A stretch of DNA of 13,188 nt, taken from contig JBKDZR010000029.1 in assembly GCA_047971485.1 (NCBI GenBank), forward strand, positions 1 to 13,188, given 5' to 3'. The stretch is from JBKDZR01 sp047971485 (GTDB taxonomy: Bacteria; Pseudomonadota; Alphaproteobacteria; Rhodobacterales; Rhodobacteraceae). Positions 7,253 through 13,188 of the stretch are shown here, piece by piece. A program made the translations under genes and the position numbers. Below the pieces are notes generated by a model. It was not told the DNA's origin. It saw nothing but the letters and a program-made list of their open reading frames with translations, and ran no database searches. Position 1 is the first letter of the stretch, and the number at the start of each line of letters is the position of its first letter.

Positions 7253-8785
7253 ATGCAGATAGTGGTCCGTATGCAAGAACAGATACAAATGCTCCGGGAA
7301 TTGGTTGGTATGGTCCGCCGCCGGATCGTGCTGTTTTCACTGGTGGCGCTGCTGGGCGTTCTGGCCAGCGTTTTCTACGCGGTGCAAAGTCCGCGGGTCT
7401 ATGAAACTGTGGCTGTGATCCAGATCGAAAGCCCGCAGATTTCCTCGGAACTGGCGCGCTCAACCGCCACTGAACCGACGATGCAGCGCATCAAGCTGAT
7501 CGAACAGCGCCTGATGTCCCGGGAGAACCTGCTGGCAGTGATCGAGAAGTACGGTCTGTTTGCCGATGCGCCGGGCCTGTCGCCGGTTGATCGGGTGGAT
7601 CTGATGCGGCGGGCGATCACGCTTAATACAATATCGGATTGGTCCGGATATGGGGTACAACCCCCGCCATCGGCGCTGACCATCATTGTCCGATTGAGCG
7701 ATCCGGAAAAGGCGGCCTTGGTCGCTAATGAGATGGTGACCGGTGTGTTGGAGGGCAATGTCCAGGCCCGATCGAACAGGTTGCGTGAAACCCTTGATTT
7801 TTTCGCTGCCGAGGAGCGTCGGCTGGCAGAAAACATTGCCACCCTCGACACCCAGATCGTCACGTTCAAAAGTGGAAATGACGTGGCGTTGCCCGATGGA
7901 TTGGAATTTCGGCGCGATGAACTGACCCGCCTGTCAGAGAACAGTGATGAATTGCGTCGGCAAATCAGGGCCTTGCAGCGCGAACGGCTGAGTTATGAAA
8001 CCAGCCGTGCGACCAGTGTCGATCCCAATGATGATACGGCGTTGGATGCTGAAATTCGCCGGTTGGAGGCGGAATTGGCCAGTCGCAAGCAAATTCTGTC
8101 CGCTGACAACCCCTATATCCGACGTCTTGAGGCCGAGATCGCGGTTCTGGCCAGTGATCAGAACCGCGCTCATGCGGAAATGGTTGCGGGCCAGATACAA
8201 CTGATTGACCAGGATATTGCCCTGCTGGAACAACAACTGGATGCGAATGCGGCCCGTTCCGCGGAACTTCGGGCCCAGATCGCCAAGGTGCCAGAGGTCG
8301 AGAATCGGCTGAACGGCCTGTTGCGCGAACGGGAACAACTGTCTGAACGGTACGCGGCCGCTGTGCGCAGCCGTGCCGAAGCGGAAACCGCGCAGCGCCT
8401 CGAACTGGGGCAACAGGCGGAACGATTCGAGGTGCTCGAAGCCGCCCTTGTGCCCGAATACCCGATCGCGCCGAGCCGCAAGAAGATTGTCGCTTTGGGC
8501 GGGGTTGCCTCGCTGGCCGCGGGCTTCGGGTTGGTTTTCCTGCTGGATTTGTTGAATCCGGTCCTGCGCACAACCGGCCAGATGCGCCGTCAGTTGGACA
8601 TCACACCTGTCATCGCGATCCCGTATATGCCGACGAGCGAGGAAACCCGTCGTCGCAGAATAATGAAGGTGCTGGCGATCGTGTTGATTGTGATCGTGCT
8701 TCCGATTGCGGCGCTGATGGTAAATTTCTTCGTGATGCCGATCGCCGAGATTGCACAGCTTTACAGGGGCAAGGCTGCGCTTTGA
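7253..8785 (+). CDS. Wzz/GumC-type polysaccharide co-polymerase (chain-length determinant), no kinase domain
   Basis: An inner-membrane protein of 510 residues that sets chain length or assists export in Wzy-type polysaccharide synthesis. The Wzz-like N-terminal domain has a first membrane segment at about 25-44 followed by the typical PRVYETVAVIQIE strand. A long helical, coiled-coil-rich periplasmic region spans about 170-395 (repeated ExxRRLE-type heptads, SADNPYIRRLEAEI). The proline motif EYPIAPSRKK lies at about 402-411, directly before the second membrane segment (411-432). A third hydrophobic segment, at about 471-496, extends the usual two-segment layout. There is no Walker motif or tyrosine-rich tail, so it is not a fused BY-kinase. 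Possible starts are the ATGs at 7253, 7271 and 7289; none has a clear ribosome site. The upstream RTX enzyme fits a shared polysaccharide role. Confidence 0.88.
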   Translation: MQIVVRMQEQIQMLRELVGMVRRRIVLFSLVALLGVLASVFYAVQSPRVYETVAVIQIESPQISSELARSTATEPTMQRIKLIEQRLMSRENLLAVIEKYGLFADAPGLSPVDRVDLMRRAITLNTISDWSGYGVQPPPSALTIIVRLSDPEKAALVANEMVTGVLEGNVQARSNRLRETLDFFAAEERRLAENIATLDTQIVTFKSGNDVALPDGLEFRRDELTRLSENSDELRRQIRALQRERLSYETSRATSVDPNDDTALDAEIRRLEAELASRKQILSADNPYIRRLEAEIAVLASDQNRAHAEMVAGQIQLIDQDIALLEQQLDANAARSAELRAQIAKVPEVENRLNGLLREREQLSERYAAAVRSRAEAETAQRLELGQQAERFEVLEAALVPEYPIAPSRKKIVALGGVASLAAGFGLVFLLDLLNPVLRTTGQMRRQLDITPVIAIPYMPTSEETRRRRIMKVLAIVLIVIVLPIAALMVNFFVMPIAEIAQLYRGKAAL

Positions 8786-8832
8786 CGCCAGGCCCATTAG
8801 GCAAAGTCACTTGCGCAGGACGCCCCACCCTC

Positions 8833-8855
8833 GTTATGTAACAGTATAACATAAC
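8833..8855. promoter_or_regulatory. Zur operator (zinc uptake regulator box)
   Basis: A 23-base AT-rich dyad, GTTATGT (8833-8839) and ACATAAC (8849-8855) around nine bases, with one more C-G pair outside (8832, 8856). It matches the proteobacterial Zur box pattern (GTTATGTTATA-N-TATAACATAAC type) with about two mismatches in the left inner half. It contains TATAAC (8845-8850), a good -10 hexamer, and ends 12 bases before the zigA start, so bound Zur would block transcription. It sits before a gene family that is classically Zur-regulated, which makes the call strong. Confidence 0.85.
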
Positions 8856-8867
8856 GTGGAGAGATCG

Positions 8868-10088
8868 ATGCCAGCTGCGGATAAGCGCCTGCCCGTCACC
8901 GTTTTGTCGGGCTTTCTCGGTGCTGGAAAGACCACGCTTCTGAACGATGTGTTGAACAATCGCGAAGGCCGGCGCGTCGCGGTCATTGTCAACGACATGT
9001 CCGAGGTTAATATTGACGCCGACTTGGTGCGTGACGGCGGTGCGGACCTGTCCCACACCGAGGAAAAACTGGTCGAAATGACCAATGGCTGCATCTGCTG
9101 CACGTTGCGCGACGACCTGCTGCAAGAGGTGCGCCGCCTCGCTGCCGAGGGGCGCTTTGACTATCTTCTGATCGAGAGCACCGGCATTTCCGAACCCCTG
9201 CCGGTTGCGGCAACCTTTGATTTTCGCGATGAATTTGGCGACAGCCTGTCAGACGTGGCGCGGCTGGACACGATGGTGACGGTGGTCGACACCGTGAACC
9301 TGCTTGGCGATTATTCCAGCCATGATTTCATTCGTGACCGGGGCGAAAGCCTGGGCGAGGAAGATGACCGCACCTTGGTTGATCTGCTGGTGGACCAGAT
9401 CGAATTCGCCGATGTGGTGGTCCTGAACAAGGTTGGCGATGCGGGCGAGGGCAAACTGGATGCGGCGCGCAAGATCGTTGCCTCCCTCAATCCCGATGCG
9501 CGGATCATTGAAACCGATTTCGGGCAGGTTCCGCAGGATCGGATCTTCGATACCGGGCTGTTCGATTTCGAAAAGGCGCATCTGCATCCGATGTGGGCCA
9601 AGGAATTGTACGGGTTCGAGGATCATGTTCCCGAGACTGAGGAATATGGCGTCACTTCCTTTGTCTACCGGGCGCGGCGGCCCTTTCATCCGCAAAAGAT
9701 CCATGATGTGCTGAACGGGGCGTTGCCGGGGGTCATCCGGGCCAAGGGCCATTTCTGGGTGGCGACCCGGCCTGACTGGTTGGCCGAGTTTTCGCTGGCC
9801 GGGGCATTGAGCAGCATCAAGCCGATGGGCATGTGGTGGGCGACCGTGCCTGAAGATCGGCGGCCGGATCATCCGCAGGCCCAGGCCTATCTGGAACGGC
9901 ATTGGCAGCATCCCTTCGGCGACCGGCGGCAGGAACTGGTCTTTATCGGGTCTGGCATGGACAAGGCGGCGATCACCGCTGCTCTGGATGCGGCCTTGGT
10001 CGGTAGTGAGACCCAGTTCACCCCGCAGCAATGGACCGATCTGGCCGACCCCTTCCCGGCCTGGCGTCGTGCGCCGGAAGCGGCTTGA
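8868..10088 (+). CDS. zigA: Zinc metallochaperone GTPase, COG0523 (ZigA/YciC type)
   Basis: A cytoplasmic G3E-family GTPase of 406 residues that is thought to bind zinc and deliver it to client proteins when zinc is scarce. It has the Walker A motif GFLGAGKTT (residues 15-23), the hallmark NGCICC metal motif (Cys75, Cys77, Cys78), LLIESTGISEP for switch II, and LNKVGD (186-191) in the G4 position, where the canonical aspartate is shifted by one as in relatives I recall. The C-terminal CobW_C domain includes FVYRARRPFHPQK and RAKGHFWVATRP. The ATG at 8868 has a GGAGAG site 4 bases upstream; a GTG at 8856 would start inside the Zur box. It overlaps the next gene by TGATG and leads a Zur-controlled operon. 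Confidence 0.94.
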   Translation: MPAADKRLPVTVLSGFLGAGKTTLLNDVLNNREGRRVAVIVNDMSEVNIDADLVRDGGADLSHTEEKLVEMTNGCICCTLRDDLLQEVRRLAAEGRFDYLLIESTGISEPLPVAATFDFRDEFGDSLSDVARLDTMVTVVDTVNLLGDYSSHDFIRDRGESLGEEDDRTLVDLLVDQIEFADVVVLNKVGDAGEGKLDAARKIVASLNPDARIIETDFGQVPQDRIFDTGLFDFEKAHLHPMWAKELYGFEDHVPETEEYGVTSFVYRARRPFHPQKIHDVLNGALPGVIRAKGHFWVATRPDWLAEFSLAGALSSIKPMGMWWATVPEDRRPDHPQAQAYLERHWQHPFGDRRQELVFIGSGMDKAAITAALDAALVGSETQFTPQQWTDLADPFPAWRRAPEAA

Positions 10089-10708
10089 TGCTGGATTCGG
10101 AGGCCGATCAGGGGATTGCAGGGGTCGCTGTTGGTGCGTCGGAGGTGGTTCTGGATCAGATCGGCCGGCCGGATACTGCCGCCGTCCTGTGGCAGCGCCG
10201 GCTGGATCCGGGGGTTCAGGCCTGGCTGGATGCCCTGCCGGCTGAAGGGTTGCCGCAGATGCGCGCAGCCCTGCGGGTTGAAGATGTGGGGCGTGCCGTC
10301 GATGCGGCGCTGACTGCGGCGGGGCATGGGCCCAATCCCTGGGGCAGGATGCTGTGCGATGACGTTCAGGCCCTGGCCACGCGTTTTGCCGGGATCATGG
10401 GGCAGGAGAAGATCGAACTGCGGCTGGATGCGATCAGCGGCAATGCCTGCACCCGGTTCCATGTGGATTTCGTGTCGGCGCGTTTGCTGTGCACCTATCG
10501 CGGCCTCGGTACGGAATATGGGATTGCCGAGGGGGCCGGTGATCCGGCCGCGCCCAACCAGATGCAGCCGGGCTGGGTTGGATTGTTCCGGGGGCGCACT
10601 TGGCCGTCGCCGGCGGCTTGCGGGCTGGTTCACCGGTCGCCGCCCATCGCCGGCACGGGAGAAACCCGTCTGCTGCTGGTCATTGATGTCGCGGAGCCTG
10701 AAGATTGA
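10088..10708 (+). CDS. DUF1826 domain-containing protein
   Basis: A 206-residue cytoplasmic protein of a conserved family of unknown function that often follows COG0523 GTPase genes, so a role under zinc limitation is likely. Its start overlaps the zigA stop as TGATG, indicating coupled translation. The conserved core is CTRFHVDFVSARLLCTYRG (Cys121, His125, Asp127, Cys135), followed by GLVHRSPP (His182) and TRLLLVIDV (Arg194). The HxD pair, a distant His and an Arg 12 residues later resemble the metal and 2-oxoglutarate ligands of Fe(II) oxygenases, although a zinc site using Cys and His is also possible. No signal peptide or membrane segment is present. The family call is secure; the biochemical role is not. 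Confidence 0.88.
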   Translation: MLDSEADQGIAGVAVGASEVVLDQIGRPDTAAVLWQRRLDPGVQAWLDALPAEGLPQMRAALRVEDVGRAVDAALTAAGHGPNPWGRMLCDDVQALATRFAGIMGQEKIELRLDAISGNACTRFHVDFVSARLLCTYRGLGTEYGIAEGAGDPAAPNQMQPGWVGLFRGRTWPSPAACGLVHRSPPIAGTGETRLLLVIDVAEPED

Positions 10709-11037
10709 GCCTGCGAGCCAGGGGACGGACCAATACCCGCAGCACCCTGAAATGCCGGCGTCGGGTCAGTGATCCGATGGCGGCCTATGACAGGCTGCCG
10801 ATGGATTTGCGGCTGTGGCTGGCGCAGGCCGCGTTGCCTTGGTCGGCGCGCTCTGCGTTGAATGTGTGGCGTCGCGCCTTGCGGGTGTGCGACGGGGATG
10901 TGGCGGCAGCGCGTCTGTATTTGCAACGGATTGAGCAGGCCCGTCTGGTGCGGGATGTCCGCCGCGTCTGGGGCGAGGATCATCCCGCAGCCCTTGGTCA
11001 GCCATCGGCACAGGGCGGTCCACATGCCGCGTTCTGA
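10705..11037 (+). CDS. DUF6525 family protein
   Basis: A small basic protein of 110 residues matching a family I recall mainly from Rhodobacterales: an arginine-rich start, then SDPMAAYDRLPMDLRLWLAQA, LPWSARSALNVWRRAL, and the RDVRRVWG ending. The function is unknown; the helical, tryptophan- and arginine-rich character would suit nucleic-acid or protein binding. The best start is TTG at 10705, which overlaps the DUF1826 stop as TTGA and keeps the family's basic N-terminus; the first ATG (10777) would remove it. The overlap makes it the third gene of the Zur-controlled operon. The last 15 residues look unstructured. Confidence 0.75.
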   Translation: MSLRARGRTNTRSTLKCRRRVSDPMAAYDRLPMDLRLWLAQAALPWSARSALNVWRRALRVCDGDVAAARLYLQRIEQARLVRDVRRVWGEDHPAALGQPSAQGGPHAAF

Positions 11038-11171
11038 CCCGGCGCATTCCCGCATGAAATGAGGCCTGCTTGTGCGTGCCATGTGCTGGCAAGGGGCGGG
11101 GGATGCCCGGGCAGGAGGCGTGCGGTTTCTATGGTATGGAACAAAGAGGCTGACACAAGAAGGACATGGCC

Positions 11172-11765
11172 ATGTGGGAAGATCGCTACAGCAGCCGCGA
11201 TGACTATCTGTTCGGGACCGCGCCGGCTCAGGTCCTGACCGAAAACCCCTGGTTGGCGATGCCGGGGGCCTCGGCGCTTTGCGTGGCCGATGGCGAGGGG
11301 CGCAACGGGGTGGCCATGGCGCAGGCGGGCATGCAGGTTTCCAGCTTCGATCTGTCGCCCACGGCGGTGGGGCGGGCCCAGGCCCTGGCGGCGCGCACGG
11401 GTGTCAGGCTGGCCACCCGGGTCTGTGACTGGCAGGGCTGGGATTGGTCCCGGCCGTTCGATCTGGTGATGGGCATCTTCATTCAGTTCATGCCACCGGC
11501 GGCGCAGGCCGCGCAACTGTCCGATATGGGGCGGGCGCTGCGGCCCGGTGGTCGGTTGGTCCTGCATGGGTATCGGCCTGAACAGGTGGCCCTGGGCACG
11601 GGCGGTCCGCCCGATCCAGCGCAAATGTGGACGCCCCGGATTCTGGCTTCGGCCTATCCTGATTTCCGGATCGAGCGTCTGGCCTGCTATGAGCGTGATG
11701 TTCAGGAGGGCAGCGCCCATGTCGGTCGTTCGGCCCTGATTGACTTTGTCGCCCGCAAGGTCTGA
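11172..11765 (+). CDS. Class I SAM-dependent methyltransferase (TehB-like)
   Basis: A cytoplasmic methyltransferase of 197 residues. It opens MWEDRYSSRDDYLFG, as do TehB-like small-molecule methyltransferases. Motif I is ALCVADGEGRNGVAMAQAG (SAM loop; the usual DLACGEGRN reads VADGEGRN), followed by SSFDLSPTAVGRAQ with the acidic residue that binds the SAM ribose, FDLVMGIFIQF in the motif IV position, and LRPGGRLVLHGY for post-motif II. The ATG at 11172 is preferred to that at 11166 because AAGGA (11160-11164) is then 7 bases away instead of 1. The gene stands 134 bases after the zinc operon and is convergent with the next gene, 5 bases apart. Tellurite, thiol and other small substrates are all possible. 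Confidence 0.88.
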   Translation: MWEDRYSSRDDYLFGTAPAQVLTENPWLAMPGASALCVADGEGRNGVAMAQAGMQVSSFDLSPTAVGRAQALAARTGVRLATRVCDWQGWDWSRPFDLVMGIFIQFMPPAAQAAQLSDMGRALRPGGRLVLHGYRPEQVALGTGGPPDPAQMWTPRILASAYPDFRIERLACYERDVQEGSAHVGRSALIDFVARKV

Positions 11766-11770
11766 GCGAT

Positions 11771-12664
11771 TTAAGGCCGGGGTCTTTCCCGCAGCGTCTG
11801 GCCGATCTGTCGGTGGGCCTGGCGCACCGCGTCTGGCAAATCGCGCACGCCGCGTTCGCGGCGGTTGTCGATCCCGCCGGCCCAAGTGTAGCCCAGCATC
11901 AGCGCGACATCGTTCCGCGATTGGGTCAGGGCCATGTAATTCCAGGCAACCTCGGCCATGTCTGCGGGGCGTAATCCGGCCTTTTCGTGAATGGGGGTGT
12001 GCTGCGCATCCATGATGATTGCCAGGCTTCTGTTCGGCCCCAGCAGCGCCGCAGCGCGATCCAGAAGCCGGACATAGCCCTTGTCCGCGCGCGGATCGCG
12101 GATGGTGTAGGCGTTGAACCCCCAGATATCGGCTTCGTCCGGGATGGCCAGTTTGTCGGGCAGATAGGCCTCGATGACCAGGATGCGCGCGCCGGGATAA
12201 TGACGGCGGATGATCCGGGCGGCTTGGTCCACCGTGGCCACGGGCAGGCCCCGCAAAACCGGTTCATCGGCGAGGTAAAAGATCATGTCCCGGGGGTCGA
12301 CGCCGCTTTTGCGGATTGCCTGCCGCACCATGGCCCAAAGCGTGTTGACCGAAGGATGCAACCGGGGCACAGGCCGGGAATGGTCGAAGAAGACGGGCTC
12401 GACATAGAAAACCGGCGTATAGGCGGCCGCCGCGCGTCGTAACCTGTGGGCCAGGATGTCCATGTCCCCGGTCACGCATACCTGATTGGCAGTGGTGAAG
12501 CCCGTCACCTCATCGCTGTAATCCGTCTTGCTCTGCTTGTCGAACGGGTCGTCATGATCGCAGGCGATCGCGGCATAGCCGAACAGCGGGGATCCGGCCG
12601 GGGCGATGGCGGGCAACAGCGCCAGGGCCAGGGCCGCGTGCAGAATGCGAAATGGCCTGATCAT
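11771..12664 (-). CDS. Exported protein of unknown function, probable TIM-barrel (glycoside hydrolase-like)
   Basis: A 297-residue protein with a clear signal peptide (RPFR then a hydrophobic stretch, LHAALALALLPAIAPA, cut near residue 23), so it is periplasmic or secreted. I do not recognise a named family. The mature part shows regularly spaced hydrophobic strands that could form a beta/alpha barrel: FYVEPVFF, MIFYLADEP (Asp133, Glu134, at the position of a barrel acid/base), ILVIEAYLP, DIWGFNAYTI, SLAIIMDAQHT and ALMLGYTWAGG. Cys35 and Cys73 could form a disulphide. The start at 12662-12664 gives a standard signal peptide but has no clear ribosome site. It is transcribed alone, facing the methyltransferase gene. 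A polysaccharide-related role is possible from fold and from the locus, but it is inference. Confidence 0.72.
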   Translation of the reverse strand: MIRPFRILHAALALALLPAIAPAGSPLFGYAAIACDHDDPFDKQSKTDYSDEVTGFTTANQVCVTGDMDILAHRLRRAAAAYTPVFYVEPVFFDHSRPVPRLHPSVNTLWAMVRQAIRKSGVDPRDMIFYLADEPVLRGLPVATVDQAARIIRRHYPGARILVIEAYLPDKLAIPDEADIWGFNAYTIRDPRADKGYVRLLDRAAALLGPNRSLAIIMDAQHTPIHEKAGLRPADMAEVAWNYMALTQSRNDVALMLGYTWAGGIDNRRERGVRDLPDAVRQAHRQIGQTLRERPRP

Positions 12665-12837
12665 AAGGTCAGCTTAGCCCATTTTGCGGCAAAAAGGGGC
12701 GCTCTTATGTGCCGTGCCGCAGGATAGGCATGGGATCGGCGGGCGTTTGCGCATCTTGGGGGCAGAATGCGGCCAAGGTGTTTTCATCCCCGTGACGTTT
12801 TTGTGTGTTGCCTGGAACAAATTCGATCGCGTCTCAC

Positions 12838-13095
12838 ATGCTGACTATGCGTTGCGGTCAACAGGTGGTGAATAAAAGGTACCGTTTTCGCAACAGCTTG
12901 GACTATGCCCTTGTGCTTCAGGGCGGTGGGGGGCTGGGGGCCTGTCCGGCCGGTGCCTATGCGGTTCTGGCCGAGCAACAGCACCACCCCAGAGGGGACT
13001 GAGCGGTGCAAGACGATGCCGATGGCGTTGCGGCCGCTGTGATGCTGCTGGTCCGCCCCGGCCATTTGCCCCTGACCTGGCCTGTGGTTCGGGGC
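12838..13095 (+). pseudogene. Remnant of a patatin-like phospholipase gene
   Basis: From ATG 12838 the frame reads to DYALVLQGGGGLGACPAGAY and AVLAEQQHHP, which matches the N-terminal oxyanion-hole region of patatin-like proteins (LVLQGGGALGAYQAGVY...ALAE). A TGA at 13000 then stops it. The same frame continues past the stop with GVAAAVMLLVRPGH, which still resembles the family's GAINAAVIAGNRPEH segment, but the nucleophile GxSxG motif is gone. The rest of a normal gene (some 300 codons) is absent before the next start at 13140. This indicates an inactivated gene with a large internal or 3' deletion. The match is by eye and short. Confidence 0.5.
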
Positions 13096-13139
13096 AGGGC
13101 ATCTAGGACGATCTGATACATCATGTGAAAGGTAAGGAC

Positions 13140-13188
13140 ATGACACCTTCTGTCAAAGACAAGGTCTGCATCATCACCGGATCTGACA
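13140..13188 (+). CDS. SDR family NAD(P)-dependent oxidoreductase, first 16 codons
   Basis: Starts at ATG 13140 with an AAGGTAAGGA ribosome site just upstream and reads MTPSVKDKVCIITGSD before the window ends. The KVCIITGS stretch is the first beta-strand and the start of the TGxxxGxG cofactor loop of short-chain dehydrogenases. In other alphaproteobacteria a patatin-like gene often precedes 3-hydroxybutyrate dehydrogenase, so that identity is possible, but 16 codons cannot decide it. Confidence 0.7.
   Translation, partial: MTPSVKDKVCIITGSD

Noticed and set aside
9249..10031. A 260-codon minus-strand frame over zigA.
   Set aside because: It is the shadow of a clear COG0523 gene with all its motifs.
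11077..11091. TGCCA/TGGCA dyad after the DUF6525 gene as a terminator.
   Set aside because: Five-base arms without a T-run are too weak to call.
12784..13146. A 120-codon minus-strand frame across the patatin remnant.
   Set aside because: Its translation has no family resemblance, while the plus strand shows a clear patatin-like N-terminus.

Overview
The window looks like a chromosomal segment of an alphaproteobacterium, most likely Rhodobacterales (Paracoccus, Rhodobacter or roseobacter relatives). The grounds are high GC with strong third-position bias, a heterotetrameric sarcosine oxidase operon in the order soxB-soxD-soxA, a DUF6525 protein, a ZigA plus DUF1826 zinc cluster behind a Zur-type operator, and an RTX-tailed secreted protein. 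No tRNA, rRNA, insertion sequence or CRISPR array is visible. All assignments come from reading the sequence and from memory of the families; no search was run.

Layout. (1) 1-1799, minus strand: sarcosine oxidase subunits beta (soxB), delta (soxD) and the start of alpha (soxA, which runs off the left edge). They are tightly spaced and form one operon for oxidative demethylation of sarcosine. (2) 1800-2948: a 1.15 kb divergent intergenic region, more AT-rich in its middle, with no convincing gene. It holds palindromes, a weak promoter and nested inverted repeats. (3) 2949-7088, plus strand: a 1379-residue modular protein with an SGNH esterase-like domain, a cadherin/Ig-like domain, two tandem beta-modules, a clan GH-A-like barrel and RTX repeats. 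It ends at a strong hairpin terminator. It is followed by (4) 7253-8785, a Wzz/GumC-type polysaccharide co-polymerase without a kinase domain. Genes 3 and 4 suggest production or remodelling of an extracellular polysaccharide, but no glycosyltransferase, polymerase or type I secretion gene is in the window.

(5) 8833-11037: a Zur-box-controlled operon of zigA (COG0523 zinc GTPase), a DUF1826 gene and a DUF6525 gene, joined by stop/start overlaps. (6) 11172-11765: a small class I SAM methyltransferase of the TehB-like type, convergent with (7) 11771-12664 on the minus strand, an exported barrel-like protein of unknown function. (8) 12665-12837 holds nothing recognisable. 12838 to about 13095 is a decayed patatin-like phospholipase remnant, and 13140-13188 is the first 16 codons of an SDR oxidoreductase.

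The most unusual items are the fused esterase/glycosidase-like RTX protein next to a polysaccharide co-polymerase, a SoxD that has lost its zinc-binding cysteines, and an HxD...H...R arrangement in the DUF1826 protein reminiscent of Fe(II)/2-oxoglutarate oxygenases.
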